NCBI GenBank assembly: GCA_033762815.1 | Contig: JANRLF010000007.1 | Location: forward strand, 1-64,000 | Reading direction: 5' to 3' | Length of the DNA stretch: 64,000 bases | From: JANRLF01 sp033762815 | GTDB taxonomy: Bacteria; Bacteroidota; Bacteroidia; Chitinophagales; CAIOSU01 | Shown: piece after piece, positions 25,101 to 33,454 of the stretch | How the letters are laid out: the number at the start of each line of letters is the position of its first letter | Numbering within the stretch: position 1 is the first letter of the stretch | Notes under the pieces: generated by a model | The model's database searches: none | What the model saw: the letters and a program-made list of their open reading frames with translations, nothing else | What the model was told of the DNA's origin: nothing | Translations under genes and position numbers: made by a program

Positions 25101-27544
25101 GTGATGGTAAATTCGATGGCTCCAATATCAGGCAGTGGGCCACGTGCCAAGCCAAAAATATCATCCGCTACGCCCACATTGGCTCCAGTATTGTTAGCCA
25201 AACCCTGTTGGGGGGTAAAGTCGCCCCCGGCAGCGTTAACGAACAACGGATCGACATCATAGCTGGCCAAATCGTTTCCGCTCAATGTTCTCCAACCTGC
25301 AAGGTCCAATGAATCAGGCCCCCATACCACCAATTTGGTAATACCGCCCGGTGCATTCACGTGCAAAATGTTGTTGTCCGATTCAATTACCGTAGTAGCC
25401 ACGTTCAAGAAAATAGCATTCTTTGAAGCAGTAGTACCACCGCTACGGGTTACGGAAATAATGTTGTTTTTGAAAACAATGTTGGTTGCCAATAAATCTT
25501 GGTAAAAGCCCCTTGTAGGGTTGGTACCGGCTGCGGAATCGCCTATAAAAATAGTATTATGATAGTAGTGCACCCCATCGCTGCCGCTATTGAACAGTGC
25601 ATTTACAATACCGGTATTGTTGAATTTGTACAACAGGTTGTTGATTACCTTATTCTCCTCACCCACTGGTGCGTCATTGGCTGTAAAGTATATACCATAG
25701 GCATTGCCGGTAATGGTGGTTGCGGCGGTGTGGGTGTCATGCACCCTGTTCTTCTCAATTAGCGCATTTTTTACGCCGCCCGCATGATAGATTCCGTAAA
25801 AAGTAGTTACTGCCGTTCTGGTGGCGCGGTTAATATCGTTGCTATCTATTTCAATCCTGTTCAGGTCATTTATATAAAATCCATAGCTGTAAAAGTCAGT
25901 CAAGGTATTGCCATAAAAACGGTTACCCACCGAGCCAGCAAAGCCACCAGTAGCACCATTAACCGCTACGGCATATCCACCGCCCCTAATAGTATTGAAC
26001 TCAAACAAGTTGGCATTGGCGTTGTCGCCATTGGTGGTTACGCTATTATCAGCACCAGAAATGATAATACCACCAGAGTTGGCCGTGGTGGTACTGGTAA
26101 CTCCAGTCATATCAATGGTACAGTTCCGTACGATGTTGCTATCTGCATTATTGCGTAGCAAAATACCATAGCCAAAAGTGGCACTGGTACTGGCCAGGCG
26201 TAGGTTGTTCAGTATAATATGGTCGGCGCCGTCCAGTTTCAAAATATAGCGGGTAGCGGTTACTGGGGCAAACTGCAAGGTTTCGCCATTGCCGTTGAAT
26301 GTAACGGTATTGGTGCTGCTGCTACCGTTCAATGCCGGTATTACTACCTGTTCGGTGTAAGGACCAGTACCAGCCGCTACATTGAACACTACTGGGCCAG
26401 CAAGGCCGCAAAAGGTCAAAGTATCCACCGCATCTTGAAAGCTGGCAAAATTGCTACCGCCCGTTGGCTGGGTCTTGTCAATAGTGAAAGTACCCGTAAT
26501 TCCGAAGCAAAGTTGCAAGGTAGTGGTATCGTTATTGGTAGCCGCATCAGGATTACCGTTTGGCAGTATCGTCCAAGCTTGCAGCACATCTCCATTGGCA
26601 GGCGTCATGGTGCCCAATAGCACGGTATCCAAATCACCTGTACCCAAGGCACCCGTCCAGGGGAAGCTCGTTTGTGCCACGCCGTTGATACTCCACTGTA
26701 TAGTAGCCGAACGCAAAGTATCTGTACCGAAGTTTTCTATCTGTACTTCTACGTTCTGCAAGGTAGCGGTAGTGGCCCTACTAGGGCTTAAAATGGCTGA
26801 AATGCCAGAGTTATCGCTTGCTAATGAAAGTGGGGTAAAGGTATAGTAGTCATTGTCAGCTACTGCAGTACTATTGGCCCCAAAAGAATTACTACGGGTG
26901 CTGTCGCCAAATTGTACCGCAAAAGTAGAATCGAATTGAACCCCAACTGTGGTGGTTAATGTAGCGTTGTTGTCATACTCGCTAACAATATATATGTTAT
27001 TGGTACTTTCTTCTAAAACAATGGAGTGGTAGTTAAAGCTATTTTGGGGATTGCCGTATTCATAGGAATACCATTTAATCCAAAGCTGCCTGTTTGGGGA
27101 AGTGCCAAAAACTTTAATCTTTACATCATCGTCTGATGCCAAAGGGGGAGCATTGGTAAAATCATCCCAATAGCATGCAATCGTCAAAGACGGCAGCACG
27201 TTGGTCGGCAGATTGCGGTTAGGGTTGGGCAAAAGAGCACTAGCCACATCGAAGGTAAGCAAGCCATTGGCCGACACTTTATATTGTGTTACTGCTTGAC
27301 CGAAGAAATCAAAGGTAAAAGGCAATGTTTGTGTGGCCGACCATAAATTGACGGATTGAGGGCCAGGCAGTATATCTGTCCATCCAGTGGTAGCACTATA
27401 GGTATCCGTGTTAGGCCCAGGCACTTGTCCCGCATCTTGGGAAAAGGTAACCGCATAGCTACTTGATTGCGCCATTCCGTATATGGAAACTAGGGTAAAA
27501 ATGGCGGTGATAGAATTTCGGAATAAAAGTTTGGCTAAGTTCAT
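19151..27544 (-). CDS. Giant T9SS-secreted beta-helix/Ig-like protein (2797 aa)
   Basis: A signal peptide (to about MAQ at residue 26) is followed by an N-terminal beta domain (about 27-245). Three large tandem units of about 575 residues follow, each beginning with a (A/T)GTFTI...PT.G(S/T)NF segment (residues about 350, 922 and 1506). A unit is a right-handed parallel beta-helix with N-rich turns (NADSNIVRNCTI), closed by a D(I/P)GA.EF segment and a CARDB-like beta-sandwich that leads into the next unit. After a fourth CARDB-like region (about 1930-2030) come about five Ig-like repeats with TIC.G...TLTA.G and SI.VSP. The last about 85 residues are a T9SS type A sorting domain (VYPNPFGNALTVDV, GVYMLELRSG). 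It is probably a surface adhesin or polysaccharide-contacting protein; no catalytic residues can be assigned. Confidence 0.88.
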   Translation of the reverse strand: MNLAKLLFRNSITAIFTLVSIYGMAQSSSYAVTFSQDAGQVPGPNTDTYSATTGWTDILPGPQSVNLWSATQTLPFTFDFFGQAVTQYKVSANGLLTFDVASALLPNPNRNLPTNVLPSLTIACYWDDFTNAPPLASDDDVKIKVFGTSPNRQLWIKWYSYEYGNPQNSFNYHSIVLEESTNNIYIVSEYDNNATLTTTVGVQFDSTFAVQFGDSTRSNSFGANSTAVADNDYYTFTPLSLASDNSGISAILSPSRATTATLQNVEVQIENFGTDTLRSATIQWSINGVAQTSFPWTGALGTGDLDTVLLGTMTPANGDVLQAWTILPNGNPDAATNNDTTTLQLCFGITGTFTIDKTQPTGGSNFASFQDAVDTLTFCGLAGPVVFNVAAGTGPYTEQVVIPALNGSSSTNTVTFNGNGETLQFAPVTATRYILKLDGADHIILNNLRLASTSATFGYGILLRNNADSNIVRNCTIDMTGVTSTTTANSGGIIISGADNSVTTNGDNANANLFEFNTIRGGGYAVAVNGATGGFAGSVGNRFYGNTLTDFYSYGFYINDLNRIEIDSNDINRATRTAVTTFYGIYHAGGVKNALIEKNRVHDTHTAATTITGNAYGIYFTANDAPVGEENKVINNLLYKFNNTGIVNALFNSGSDGVHYYHNTIFIGDSAAGTNPTRGFYQDLLATNIVFKNNIISVTRSGGTTASKNAIFLNVATTVIESDNNILHVNAPGGITKLVVWGPDSLDLAGWRTLSGNDLASYDVDPLFVNAAGGDFTPQQGLANNTGANVGVADDIFGLARGPLPDIGAIEFTITGLDAGAFAIVNPTSVTTSTPQNVDVTIRNFGTIAVDSVTITYALNGVVQNTIVYNTTIPVGGTSAPVTVGTVTPMTGDVITVWTSAPNSGTDINHANDTAIVTLCVAMAGNFTINDALPTAGTNFTSFGDAVAALNQCGINGPVFFEVVAGSGPYLEQVSLNQIPGASSTNTITFKGHLDTIYAAPGTNPQYIWDLNGADHVILDSLRIVNLSAGNGVGILWRNNADSNIVRNCIIDFSSTLGNTATTTSGILGSNSISSITTTGDLGDFNLFENNTVIGSYYAIRQNGVSTGNLNEGNVYRNNTIEDFYIYGFYFDDATNTTVMGNDISRPTRTGMTTNATYGIYVTGTSSSNVFDGNSLHNTHDSSRTSTGIVYGWYITTADAPVGQENLFVNNIIYNINNAGALYGIYNSGSDGVKYYHNTVSFDEQNVSASALSRGFYQTTAATNIDFRNNIISITRNSSGDIHAIYLATSTSTVTSDNNVLYVNSPAGGAQYIGYYNAVAYDTLPDWQTANGGIYDTSSVSVNPRFMNPLIGDLTPQAARVNNIGDPLGVTLDFLGTTRSLTQPDPGAFEFTPLPDDASAEALLNPVAPFSAGIQPVLVTVRNTGGTDIIGVDVYVTVSDGVTDTTYGPFNYADTLSSAEVSDTINVGDYNFTGGNYTVTIWTANPNGGTDSNPANDTLVINLCTALAGTYTINSTLPTAGTNFQSFNDAASALNNCGIAGAVVFNVSPGTYNEQVTLLEIPGSSASNTVTFDGANADSVILTHNGTIKWATFLLKGTDYVTITNMTVRATASTDTWGIQFMNEADHNTVDNCKVEVSASSTTDCVGILASASETNDATEGNTANYLTISNNTITGGEYGIELQGSTAIALKNIVITGNTLRSAYTYPIYADDVDSIVVTNNNVSNTRATGGDGIYLLDMLWYVEVTGNVVNVNDYGIYILDGNTNASQNGRGRVWNNMVTSSGNYGIYLNNCDSIDVFHNSVYAETGMYANDCGGLDVRNNIFVSTIDYAYEDPDAATTSGYVGLDYNIYYRTDGGNIALFPTARVDLAAWQTAYPAFNDSSIQGDPNFVSTADLHVLGLLANDKGDNSVGLSMDIDGDTRPLVPSVRVDIGADEYEPAANDIAVVDILSPVGGTCGATSDEVIVVLYNNGTASQTNVPVTVNVTGSVTGTVSGTLAGPLQVGERDTLVVGTLNTSVGGPVTVTAISQLGTDQYLVNDTLVISGIIDSIPALPVATGDTVCAGNSAVLTALAGASYKWYDSLTNGTLLGIGDEFFTPILDSTTTFYVESFSSITDSAGIKNAGSSSFISNTPYGLGFTINQEVILKTVHVYPTGTGTISILIMNPAGTDTLFQTRAFNVTGNGSQKIALPVNITLQPGSYRMTKSHTGITNLKRESSGAAFPYATDNNELVITNSYTSLTGVSTTTYYWFYDWVIERAGCSSDRVAVTALVSNPVANAGANQTICQGDSAVLTAQNGLAWLWSTGDTTQSITVRPSITTRYILTITDEFGCNGVSDSVTVTVNAAPTADAGANDTICPGGTATLTASGGVSYLWSNSATTASIQVSPLVPTTYYVTVTGANGCTAVDSTSVLFFLPSNSLLGNDTAICIGESITLTASAGTSFNWNTGDNTQSITVSPTTATSYFVDVTDGNGCAASDTILVGVNALPTVSAGADQQICEGDTATLTATGAVSYLWDNGVSTGSINVSPIATTDFIVVGTDGNGCVAADTVTVAVDALPVVSAGADTAICTGDNVTLTATGAATFLWNGGFITSSITVSPSADTDYIVTGTNNSGCSANDTVTVIVNALPNVSFTIGDTTCLDTTVTLVASPSGGAFSGQGVSGNTFDATGLAEGQYIITYAYTDGNGCASSASDTTLVDDCTVGIDDPTFAQAISVYPNPFGNALTVDVQLLQGAEVSVRLTDLVGKTIIGQIHQLQAGDNRIQLFPGSELASGVYMLELRSGGEVKTYKLLKAQ

Positions 27545-28031
27545 AAGGTGCTTTTCTTGTTAACTAGAGCGATTTTTGACTATGCTACTTGTTAAAATTA
27601 TGCGTGAAATGAAAATTAAGGGGTGATGAAGTTACGGTTTTTTATCTTTAAGTCAATGTCATCGGATTGTAAAAATTGGGTTTTTCGATGAAAGTGACAA
27701 ATCACCAGAATAGGGTAAGACCAGCTACCCTAACCGGTCTACCACTGTCAGGGCTGGAAAAAGCCACTGACAGCCTGCCTGCCGGTAGGCAGGGGTAACC
27801 TTACGACGATAAATCCTGACAGCGGTCATTTTCCCCGCAATTCTGCGGGACAGGGTGACCTTACGACGATAAATCCTGACAGCGGTCTTTTTCGACTCTG
27901 TCAGCGGTTGGTTAAGAAAGTACATTGCGCATAGTATCTCTTCCGCGTGAGGGGGCGAAGCGGTAGCCCGCAGGAACGAGGACTACAAGCGTAGCACCCG
28001 ACCCTGAGGCACGAAGGGGCACGCCCTTACC
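27545..28031. other. Gene-free stretch with stacked repeats
   Basis: About 490 bp without a credible gene. It holds the palindrome CCTGCCTGCCGGTAGGCAGG (27774-27793), a hairpin-forming CTGTCA...TGACAG pair just before it, and two 40-bp direct copies (27793-27832 and 27853-27892) exactly 60 bp apart that share TTACGACGATAAATCCTGAC. The GC-rich end (27950-28030) includes CCCGCAGGAACGAGGACTAC and reads like a separate repeat unit. It separates the giant T9SS gene from the ABC exporter. Confidence 0.6.
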
Positions 28032-29882
28032 TCACACATACCCCTTCGCCTGCAACTGAAACAACTCTGCATATTTACCACCTTGAGCTAATAGCTCTTC
28101 GTGGCTGCCAAGTTCCTTCATCTGTCCGCCTTCCAGCAGCAGTATGCGGTCGGCCATGCGCACGGTGCTGAAGCGGTGGCTGATGAGTACGGCGGTGCGG
28201 CCTTCTATCAGTTCTGAGAAGCGTAGGAACACCTCATTTTCCGCCCTTGCATCCAGGGCACTGGTGGGCTCATCCAGTATCAGTAGCTGCGCATCGCCCA
28301 TATAGGCGCGGGCCAGGGCCACCTTTTGCCATTCGCCCCCGCTCAGCTCCACCCCCTTGCTGAACCGTTTGCCCAACATTTGGTGGTACTTGTCCGGAAA
28401 CCGGGCTATCACGGCATCGGCCAGGCTTTTTCGGGCACTGTTCTCTATCCGTGGCAAGTCGTCGCGGGCATCAATGCGGCCTATGGCAATGTTCTCGGAC
28501 ACGTTCATCTGAAACTTCACATAGTCCTGAAATATTACGCCCGTCTCCCGGCGCAGGTCGGTCAGGTCATAGTCGCGCAGGTCAATGCCATCCAGCAGTA
28601 TACGTCCTTCCACGGGCTCGTACAGGCGAGCCAGCAGCTTTACCAGCGTGGTTTTGCCGGCACCATTTTCGCCCACCAGGGCCAGTTTCTCGCCCGCATT
28701 AAGGTGAAACGACACATGGCGCAAGGCCCATTTGTCGCTATTGAGGTATTTGAAGCCCACATTTTCGAAGGTAAAGCCTTGCTTAATGGGCCGTGGTATG
28801 GGCAGGCCTGTCTTTTCCGCCGGAACATTGGGCCGTATGGCCAGGAAGTCAAACAAATCCTGCAGGTACAAGGCGCCCTCCGCTATCTGCGAAAAGCGGC
28901 TCATCACCCCTTGCAGAATGTTGCGCATCTGGTTGAACGAGCCCGCCAAAAAGGTAAGGCTGCCGATGCTAATGCCCCCCGCTACCGCCTGCAGCACAAT
29001 AAACACATAGGCCCCATAATAAGAGAGGGTGCCCAAAAAAGACAAGAGGCTGCCCCAGGCCGCCCGCTGTATGGTGAGCTTCTTGTTCGACGCATAGTAG
29101 CGGTCGCTGAGTGACTTGAACCGATCAGCTATAAAATCGGCCAAGCCAAATATCTTGATTTCCTTGGCGGTCTCGTCACTGGCACCTATGTAGCGCAAGT
29201 AGTCCAGTTCACGCCGCTCGGGGGTCCAACTACGTGAAAGCGAGTAGCTGCGCTCGTTGAAGTAGCTTTCGCCAATGAAAGCCGGAATTACCGCCACCAC
29301 CAGTATCAACAGCAGCCAAGGATTAAAAGCCAGCAGCCCGCCTGCCAAGAAAAGGATGGTAATCATGTCCTGAAACTGCGACATGACCTGCGATATGAGC
29401 ATGACACGCCCAACGGTTTGGCGGCGCGCCCGCTCCAGCTTGTCATAAAAGGTGGGGTCTTCAAATTGCCAGAGGTCCAGCGTTGCCGCGTGCTTGATGA
29501 GCTGCACCGAGGATGCGTTGGAAAACTGGTCGCCCAACAAGCTATCGGTCAATATAATGCTGCGGCTCAGCAATTCGCTCAACACCACCAGGCCCATCTC
29601 CATGCCAATAAGCAGGTACAGGTGCCCCAAGGGCTCGGTGCCGGGGGTATGGATATGCCACAATACCCTGTCAATAATCAACTTGCCCAGATACAGCATG
29701 GCCAATGGCGTGGCGGAGCGGCTTAGTCGAAGCAGGATGCTGGCGATGGTAAGCCCCTTGTTGGTGTTCCATACCATCCTGAAAAAAGGTGGCAGGTTCC
29801 TCAGTGCCCTAAACTGGTCCTTTACCGCGGTTTGGTCTTCGGCACTTTTTACTGGCCTGAAGAAGGTATTGAATATCGACAT
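28032..29882 (-). CDS. ABC exporter, fused permease and ATPase
   Basis: 616 residues. The N-terminal half (about 30-330) has six TM helices of the type I exporter fold. The C-terminal ATPase has Walker A GENGAGKTTLVKLL (about 400-413), a Q-loop (VIFQDYVKF), the signature LSGGEWQKVALARA, Walker B LLILDEPTSALD and the His of the H-loop (LISHRFS). It probably exports lipid, peptide or drug as a homodimer. No accessory protein lies beside it, so the substrate is open. Confidence 0.9.
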   Translation of the reverse strand: MSIFNTFFRPVKSAEDQTAVKDQFRALRNLPPFFRMVWNTNKGLTIASILLRLSRSATPLAMLYLGKLIIDRVLWHIHTPGTEPLGHLYLLIGMEMGLVVLSELLSRSIILTDSLLGDQFSNASSVQLIKHAATLDLWQFEDPTFYDKLERARRQTVGRVMLISQVMSQFQDMITILFLAGGLLAFNPWLLLILVVAVIPAFIGESYFNERSYSLSRSWTPERRELDYLRYIGASDETAKEIKIFGLADFIADRFKSLSDRYYASNKKLTIQRAAWGSLLSFLGTLSYYGAYVFIVLQAVAGGISIGSLTFLAGSFNQMRNILQGVMSRFSQIAEGALYLQDLFDFLAIRPNVPAEKTGLPIPRPIKQGFTFENVGFKYLNSDKWALRHVSFHLNAGEKLALVGENGAGKTTLVKLLARLYEPVEGRILLDGIDLRDYDLTDLRRETGVIFQDYVKFQMNVSENIAIGRIDARDDLPRIENSARKSLADAVIARFPDKYHQMLGKRFSKGVELSGGEWQKVALARAYMGDAQLLILDEPTSALDARAENEVFLRFSELIEGRTAVLISHRFSTVRMADRILLLEGGQMKELGSHEELLAQGGKYAELFQLQAKGYV

Positions 29883-29961
29883 ATTTGCTTTTCCCTTAGC
29901 GGGAACAATATCAGGCTATTTTAGTTTCTTGCCGATGATATTGTGCGTCTATTCCGGAAAA

Positions 29962-30004
29962 AAGAAAAGGCCGACCTGCGCATTGCGGGACAGCCTCCTT
30001 TCTT
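29962..30004 (-). terminator. Possible terminator hairpin of the first duplicated T9SS gene
   Basis: AAGAAAAGGC pairs with GCCTCCTTTCTT, with a 2-nt bulge, 23 bp past the stop codon at 30027. A similar but weaker structure lies at the same position after the second copy (31590-31620, AAAAGGCC...GCCTCCTT), so it was duplicated with the gene. Confidence 0.45.
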
Positions 30005-30026
30005 GACTTCTTTCAGGCAGCCGTGA

Positions 30027-31418
30027 TTACTGCTTTAACACCTTGCCTTTCAGCACGCTACTGCCAGCAGTTAGCTGATAGAAATAAATACCTGCCTGCA
30101 GCGCAGTGCCGTCCAATACCAGTTGGTTGTCGCCTACTACTGTCTGTACAGCCTGTGTGGCGGCTAGCTTGCCGGTAATGTCGTACAGATTGAGGCTAGC
30201 CTGTCCGCTAGCAGTAGCACCGAACTTAAGGGTAATGGCCCCTGCAAAGGGGTTAGGATAAACAGAGGCTTCCTTGCCTGCCAAGGGCGCGTCAATGCCC
30301 ACTGCTTCGTAAGACTCATAATAATAGAAGTTTCGGCTGCTGGGTACCCAGGCACTGCCGTCCCAACTACTGATAACCACCGTTGACTGATTATCGTTGG
30401 CATCATAAGTATAGTCGTATTCAGCAGTATTCACCCAAGCACCACTCACCCAATCTTGATTGGTTACACTTTCTAGTATTTCGGCACTAACATAAGTAAA
30501 CACTTGGCGATATTGCTTTTCCCAAGCACCGCTAACCCAATCTTCACTGGTATAGGTTTCTAATTCATTAGAAGCAGTATAAGTATTCAGGTATCGGTAA
30601 AAGTTTTGCCAAGCACCGCTTACCCACTGGCGACCTGTAAAGCTTGTGTTGTTGCCATTGGCATCATATACATTGGTATAATCATAGACATTCTCCCAGG
30701 CACCACTAGTCCAAAATTGTCTTACACGTACCGTTTCCTTGCCCTGTGCATTATAGGTAATGGTGTCTTTGCTACTGTTTTGCCAGGCTCCGCTTACCCA
30801 TTGTAGTTCAGTAATGATCTCGGGCACCCCATTTGCATTATAGGTAGTAATGGTCCTTGAAACATTGTTCCAGGTCATGGAACCAGCATCGTATATTTGT
30901 TGGGTCATGGTTTCTTCGCCATAAGTGCCATAGGTATATTGGCTACGGGAATAGAGCACCCAGTTGGCTCCGTCCCAATTATCCTGCTGTAAGGTGATGG
31001 GGTTACCATTGGCATCATAGGTAAAAATGTACCGATTGGAGTTAACAAATACAGTTCCATCAAAATTTTGGTAAGTTGTGGAAAGTAATTCACCAGCGGC
31101 GTTATAAGTGTTTACAGTACGGTTAGCATATCCGAATGTTGAGGTGCCGGCATCCCACTCGAAGTTGGTTTCCTGTGAAACTAGGTCCAAAGTATCATAC
31201 TCATAGGCTATAGAATCGAACTCATTCCACAAACCGGCACTGTAGAGCTCTCTGTTCTCCGCCATTATGCGCCAATTAATGTCGTTCGCCTTTTGGTGGC
31301 CGTTTTTCTCCAACTGCTTGGCAAGCAATTGCTTGATCATCATATCACGTTCTGGTCTTTGGATTTGCGCCATCAAGCCAAGGGGCAACAATAGCAGCAA
31401 TAGGTATATCTTTTTCAT
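30027..31418 (-). CDS. T9SS-secreted repeat protein, copy 1 of a tandem pair
   Basis: 463 residues. A signal peptide (MKKIYLLLLLLPLGLMAQ) is followed by IKQLLAKQLEKNGHQKA, then about ten repeats of 25-45 residues built around W..GAW and YDANGN, such as QWVSGAWQNFYRYLNTYTA. These repeats give a beta-rich chain like tandem YD-type segments. The last about 85 residues are a T9SS type A domain (SVYPNPFAGAITLKFGATAS, GIYFYQLTAGSS, LKGKVLKQ). It is paralogous to the gene at 31643-33037. Probably surface-exposed; function unknown. Confidence 0.82.
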   Translation of the reverse strand: MKKIYLLLLLLPLGLMAQIQRPERDMMIKQLLAKQLEKNGHQKANDINWRIMAENRELYSAGLWNEFDSIAYEYDTLDLVSQETNFEWDAGTSTFGYANRTVNTYNAAGELLSTTYQNFDGTVFVNSNRYIFTYDANGNPITLQQDNWDGANWVLYSRSQYTYGTYGEETMTQQIYDAGSMTWNNVSRTITTYNANGVPEIITELQWVSGAWQNSSKDTITYNAQGKETVRVRQFWTSGAWENVYDYTNVYDANGNNTSFTGRQWVSGAWQNFYRYLNTYTASNELETYTSEDWVSGAWEKQYRQVFTYVSAEILESVTNQDWVSGAWVNTAEYDYTYDANDNQSTVVISSWDGSAWVPSSRNFYYYESYEAVGIDAPLAGKEASVYPNPFAGAITLKFGATASGQASLNLYDITGKLAATQAVQTVVGDNQLVLDGTALQAGIYFYQLTAGSSVLKGKVLKQ

Positions 31419-31642
31419 GTTTCGGGTGTTTCTTGCTAATTTATGATTAATACCATTTTATAACATATAGTGGCCACTTTTTTTTAGAAATTGTCCTCCT
31501 TTTCATTGCATTTTTCTACCGCTTGAAATCCTACCTCATAAACCTCCTTTGTAGTCATTTCAATAGCCTTGTGGCAGACTTTATCAAAAAGAAAAGGCCG
31601 CCCAAATGGACAGCCTCCTTGTCATTTTGTTTTACAGGTTGT

Positions 31643-33037
31643 TTACTGCTTTAACACCTTGCCTTTCAGCACGCTACTGCCAGCAGTTAGCTGGTAGAAA
31701 TAAACACCGGTCTGCAAGGCAGTACCGTCCAATACCAGTTGGTTGTCGCCTACTACGGTTTGTACAGCCTGTGAAGCGGTTAGCTTGCCGGTAATGTCGT
31801 ACAAATTTAGAGTAGCCTGTCCGCTAGCTGTTGCACTGAACTTAAGGGTAATGGCCCCTGCAAAGGGGTTAGGATAAACGGAGGCTTCCTTACCTGCCAA
31901 GGGCGCATCAATGCCCACCACTTCGTATGATTCCCAATAATTGATACTGCGATAGTTGGGCACCCAAGAACTTCCGTCCCATTCATTGACCAAGATAACT
32001 GTCAAGTTTTCGTTGGCATCATAGGTATAGTCATTCTTGGTACTATTCACCCAAGCACTACCTCCCCAAATTTGACTAATCAAGGTCTCAACCAGATCAC
32101 CATTGATATAGGTAAAAACTTGTCGATTCTGTTTTTCCCAAACTCCCCCTACCCAATCTTCATTGGTAAAAGTTTCTACTTCATTGGAAGTGGTATAGGT
32201 AAATAGTTGTCGGTAATAGTTTTGCCAAGCACCGCTTACCCACTGGCGGCCAGTATAGCTGATATTATTGCCATTGGCATCATATATATAAGTGTAATCA
32301 TAGGCATTTTCCCAGGCACCACTGATCCAATATTGTCTTAAACGTACCGTTTCCTTGCCCTGTGCATTATAGGTAATGGTTTCTTTGCTACTGTTTTGCC
32401 AGGCACCGCTTAGCCATTGTAATTCAGTAATGGTCTCTGCCAAGCCATTGGCATTGTAGGTATTAATGGTCCGAAACTGGTTATCCCAAGTCATAGTACC
32501 TGTATTATATGATTGCGACGTGGTTGTTTCTCGCAACCCTGTGGACCCATACGTATATTGGTAGCGATAGGTGGCCGCCCAACTGGCACCATCCCAACTT
32601 TCGTTCTGATAGGTAAGCTGGTTACCATTAGCGTCATAGGTGATAACAATCCGGGTGTAGTTAACAAATACAGTTCCATCAAAATTTTGGTAAGTTGTAG
32701 AAAGTGTTTCACCAGCGGCGTTATATGTGTTTATAGTACGGTTAGCATATACGAATGTAGAGCTGCCGGCATCCCAGTCGAAGTTGGTTTGTTGTGAAAT
32801 TAAATCCAAAGTATCATATTCATAAAAGGTTGAATCGGATTCATCCCACAACCCAGTATTGTAATTTTCTATATTGGCGGCTATTCTTCGCCATTTAATC
32901 TCGTTCGCCTTTTGGTGGCCGCTTTTCTCCAACTGTTTGGCTAGCAGTTGCTTGATAATCATATCGCGATCTGGTCGTTGGATTTGTGCCATCAAGCCTA
33001 CGGGCAACAACAGCAGCAATAGGTATATCTTTTTCAT
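31643..33037 (-). CDS. T9SS-secreted repeat protein, copy 2 of a tandem pair
   Basis: 464 residues with the same plan as copy 1: signal peptide, IKQLLAKQLEKSGHQKA, W..GAW/YDANGN repeats and an almost identical C-terminal sorting domain. Identity is highest in the first 45 and last 90 residues and lower in the repeat region, where residues between the conserved W, G and Y positions have drifted. Both genes start 1619 bp apart, and the 5' flank (TTTCGGGTGTTTCTTGCTAA) is also shared, so a unit of about 1.6 kb was duplicated. Confidence 0.82.
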   Translation of the reverse strand: MKKIYLLLLLLPVGLMAQIQRPDRDMIIKQLLAKQLEKSGHQKANEIKWRRIAANIENYNTGLWDESDSTFYEYDTLDLISQQTNFDWDAGSSTFVYANRTINTYNAAGETLSTTYQNFDGTVFVNYTRIVITYDANGNQLTYQNESWDGASWAATYRYQYTYGSTGLRETTTSQSYNTGTMTWDNQFRTINTYNANGLAETITELQWLSGAWQNSSKETITYNAQGKETVRLRQYWISGAWENAYDYTYIYDANGNNISYTGRQWVSGAWQNYYRQLFTYTTSNEVETFTNEDWVGGVWEKQNRQVFTYINGDLVETLISQIWGGSAWVNSTKNDYTYDANENLTVILVNEWDGSSWVPNYRSINYWESYEVVGIDAPLAGKEASVYPNPFAGAITLKFSATASGQATLNLYDITGKLTASQAVQTVVGDNQLVLDGTALQTGVYFYQLTAGSSVLKGKVLKQ

Positions 33038-33454
33038 ATTTCGGGTGTTTCTTGCTAATTTATGATTAATTTTCTTTTATAACCTATTAATTATCCATCT
33101 TAAACCTGAAACCAACCCAAAAAATACTTTGTTTGTAGGAGTCATTAGGGGCTTAGAGCATGACGAACATACTAAAGGGCTTGGTTTTGGTGAGCCCCGA
33201 ATTACTTCGGGGCGCACCAGGACGGCCACCGTTCACCTGAAAATCATATCACTTTTGGCCGTTTAGTTTAAGACGTTATTTAAACTTTTTGAGTACGAAT
33301 TGAGCTGTTTTCGGTATGAAATGGGTATGATTTCGGTACGCTTTGTAGCATATTCATCAACCATTGCGCCCTCGCAAATGGATTTCGCATCGAAAAGCAC
33401 CCCCGGCATTCCTAACATTTGAAATTCCATTAACTTTAGGGAAAACCACTTAGC
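33038..33454. other. Gene-free stretch before the oxidoreductase gene
   Basis: About 415 bp. A hairpin GCCCCGAA-ttac-TTCGGGGC lies near 33195-33215, and the rest is AT-rich with several short direct repeats. A weak open frame of about 200 codons on the minus strand (33263-33874) covers part of it but overlaps the oxidoreductase gene by 420 bp, so I do not accept it. Confidence 0.5.

Noticed and set aside
19444..26846. Many open frames on the plus strand and in other minus-strand frames inside the giant T9SS gene
   Set aside because: They follow the gene's low-complexity repeats (GTA/GGT-rich codons), have no family features and no promoter; they are shadows of the real frame.
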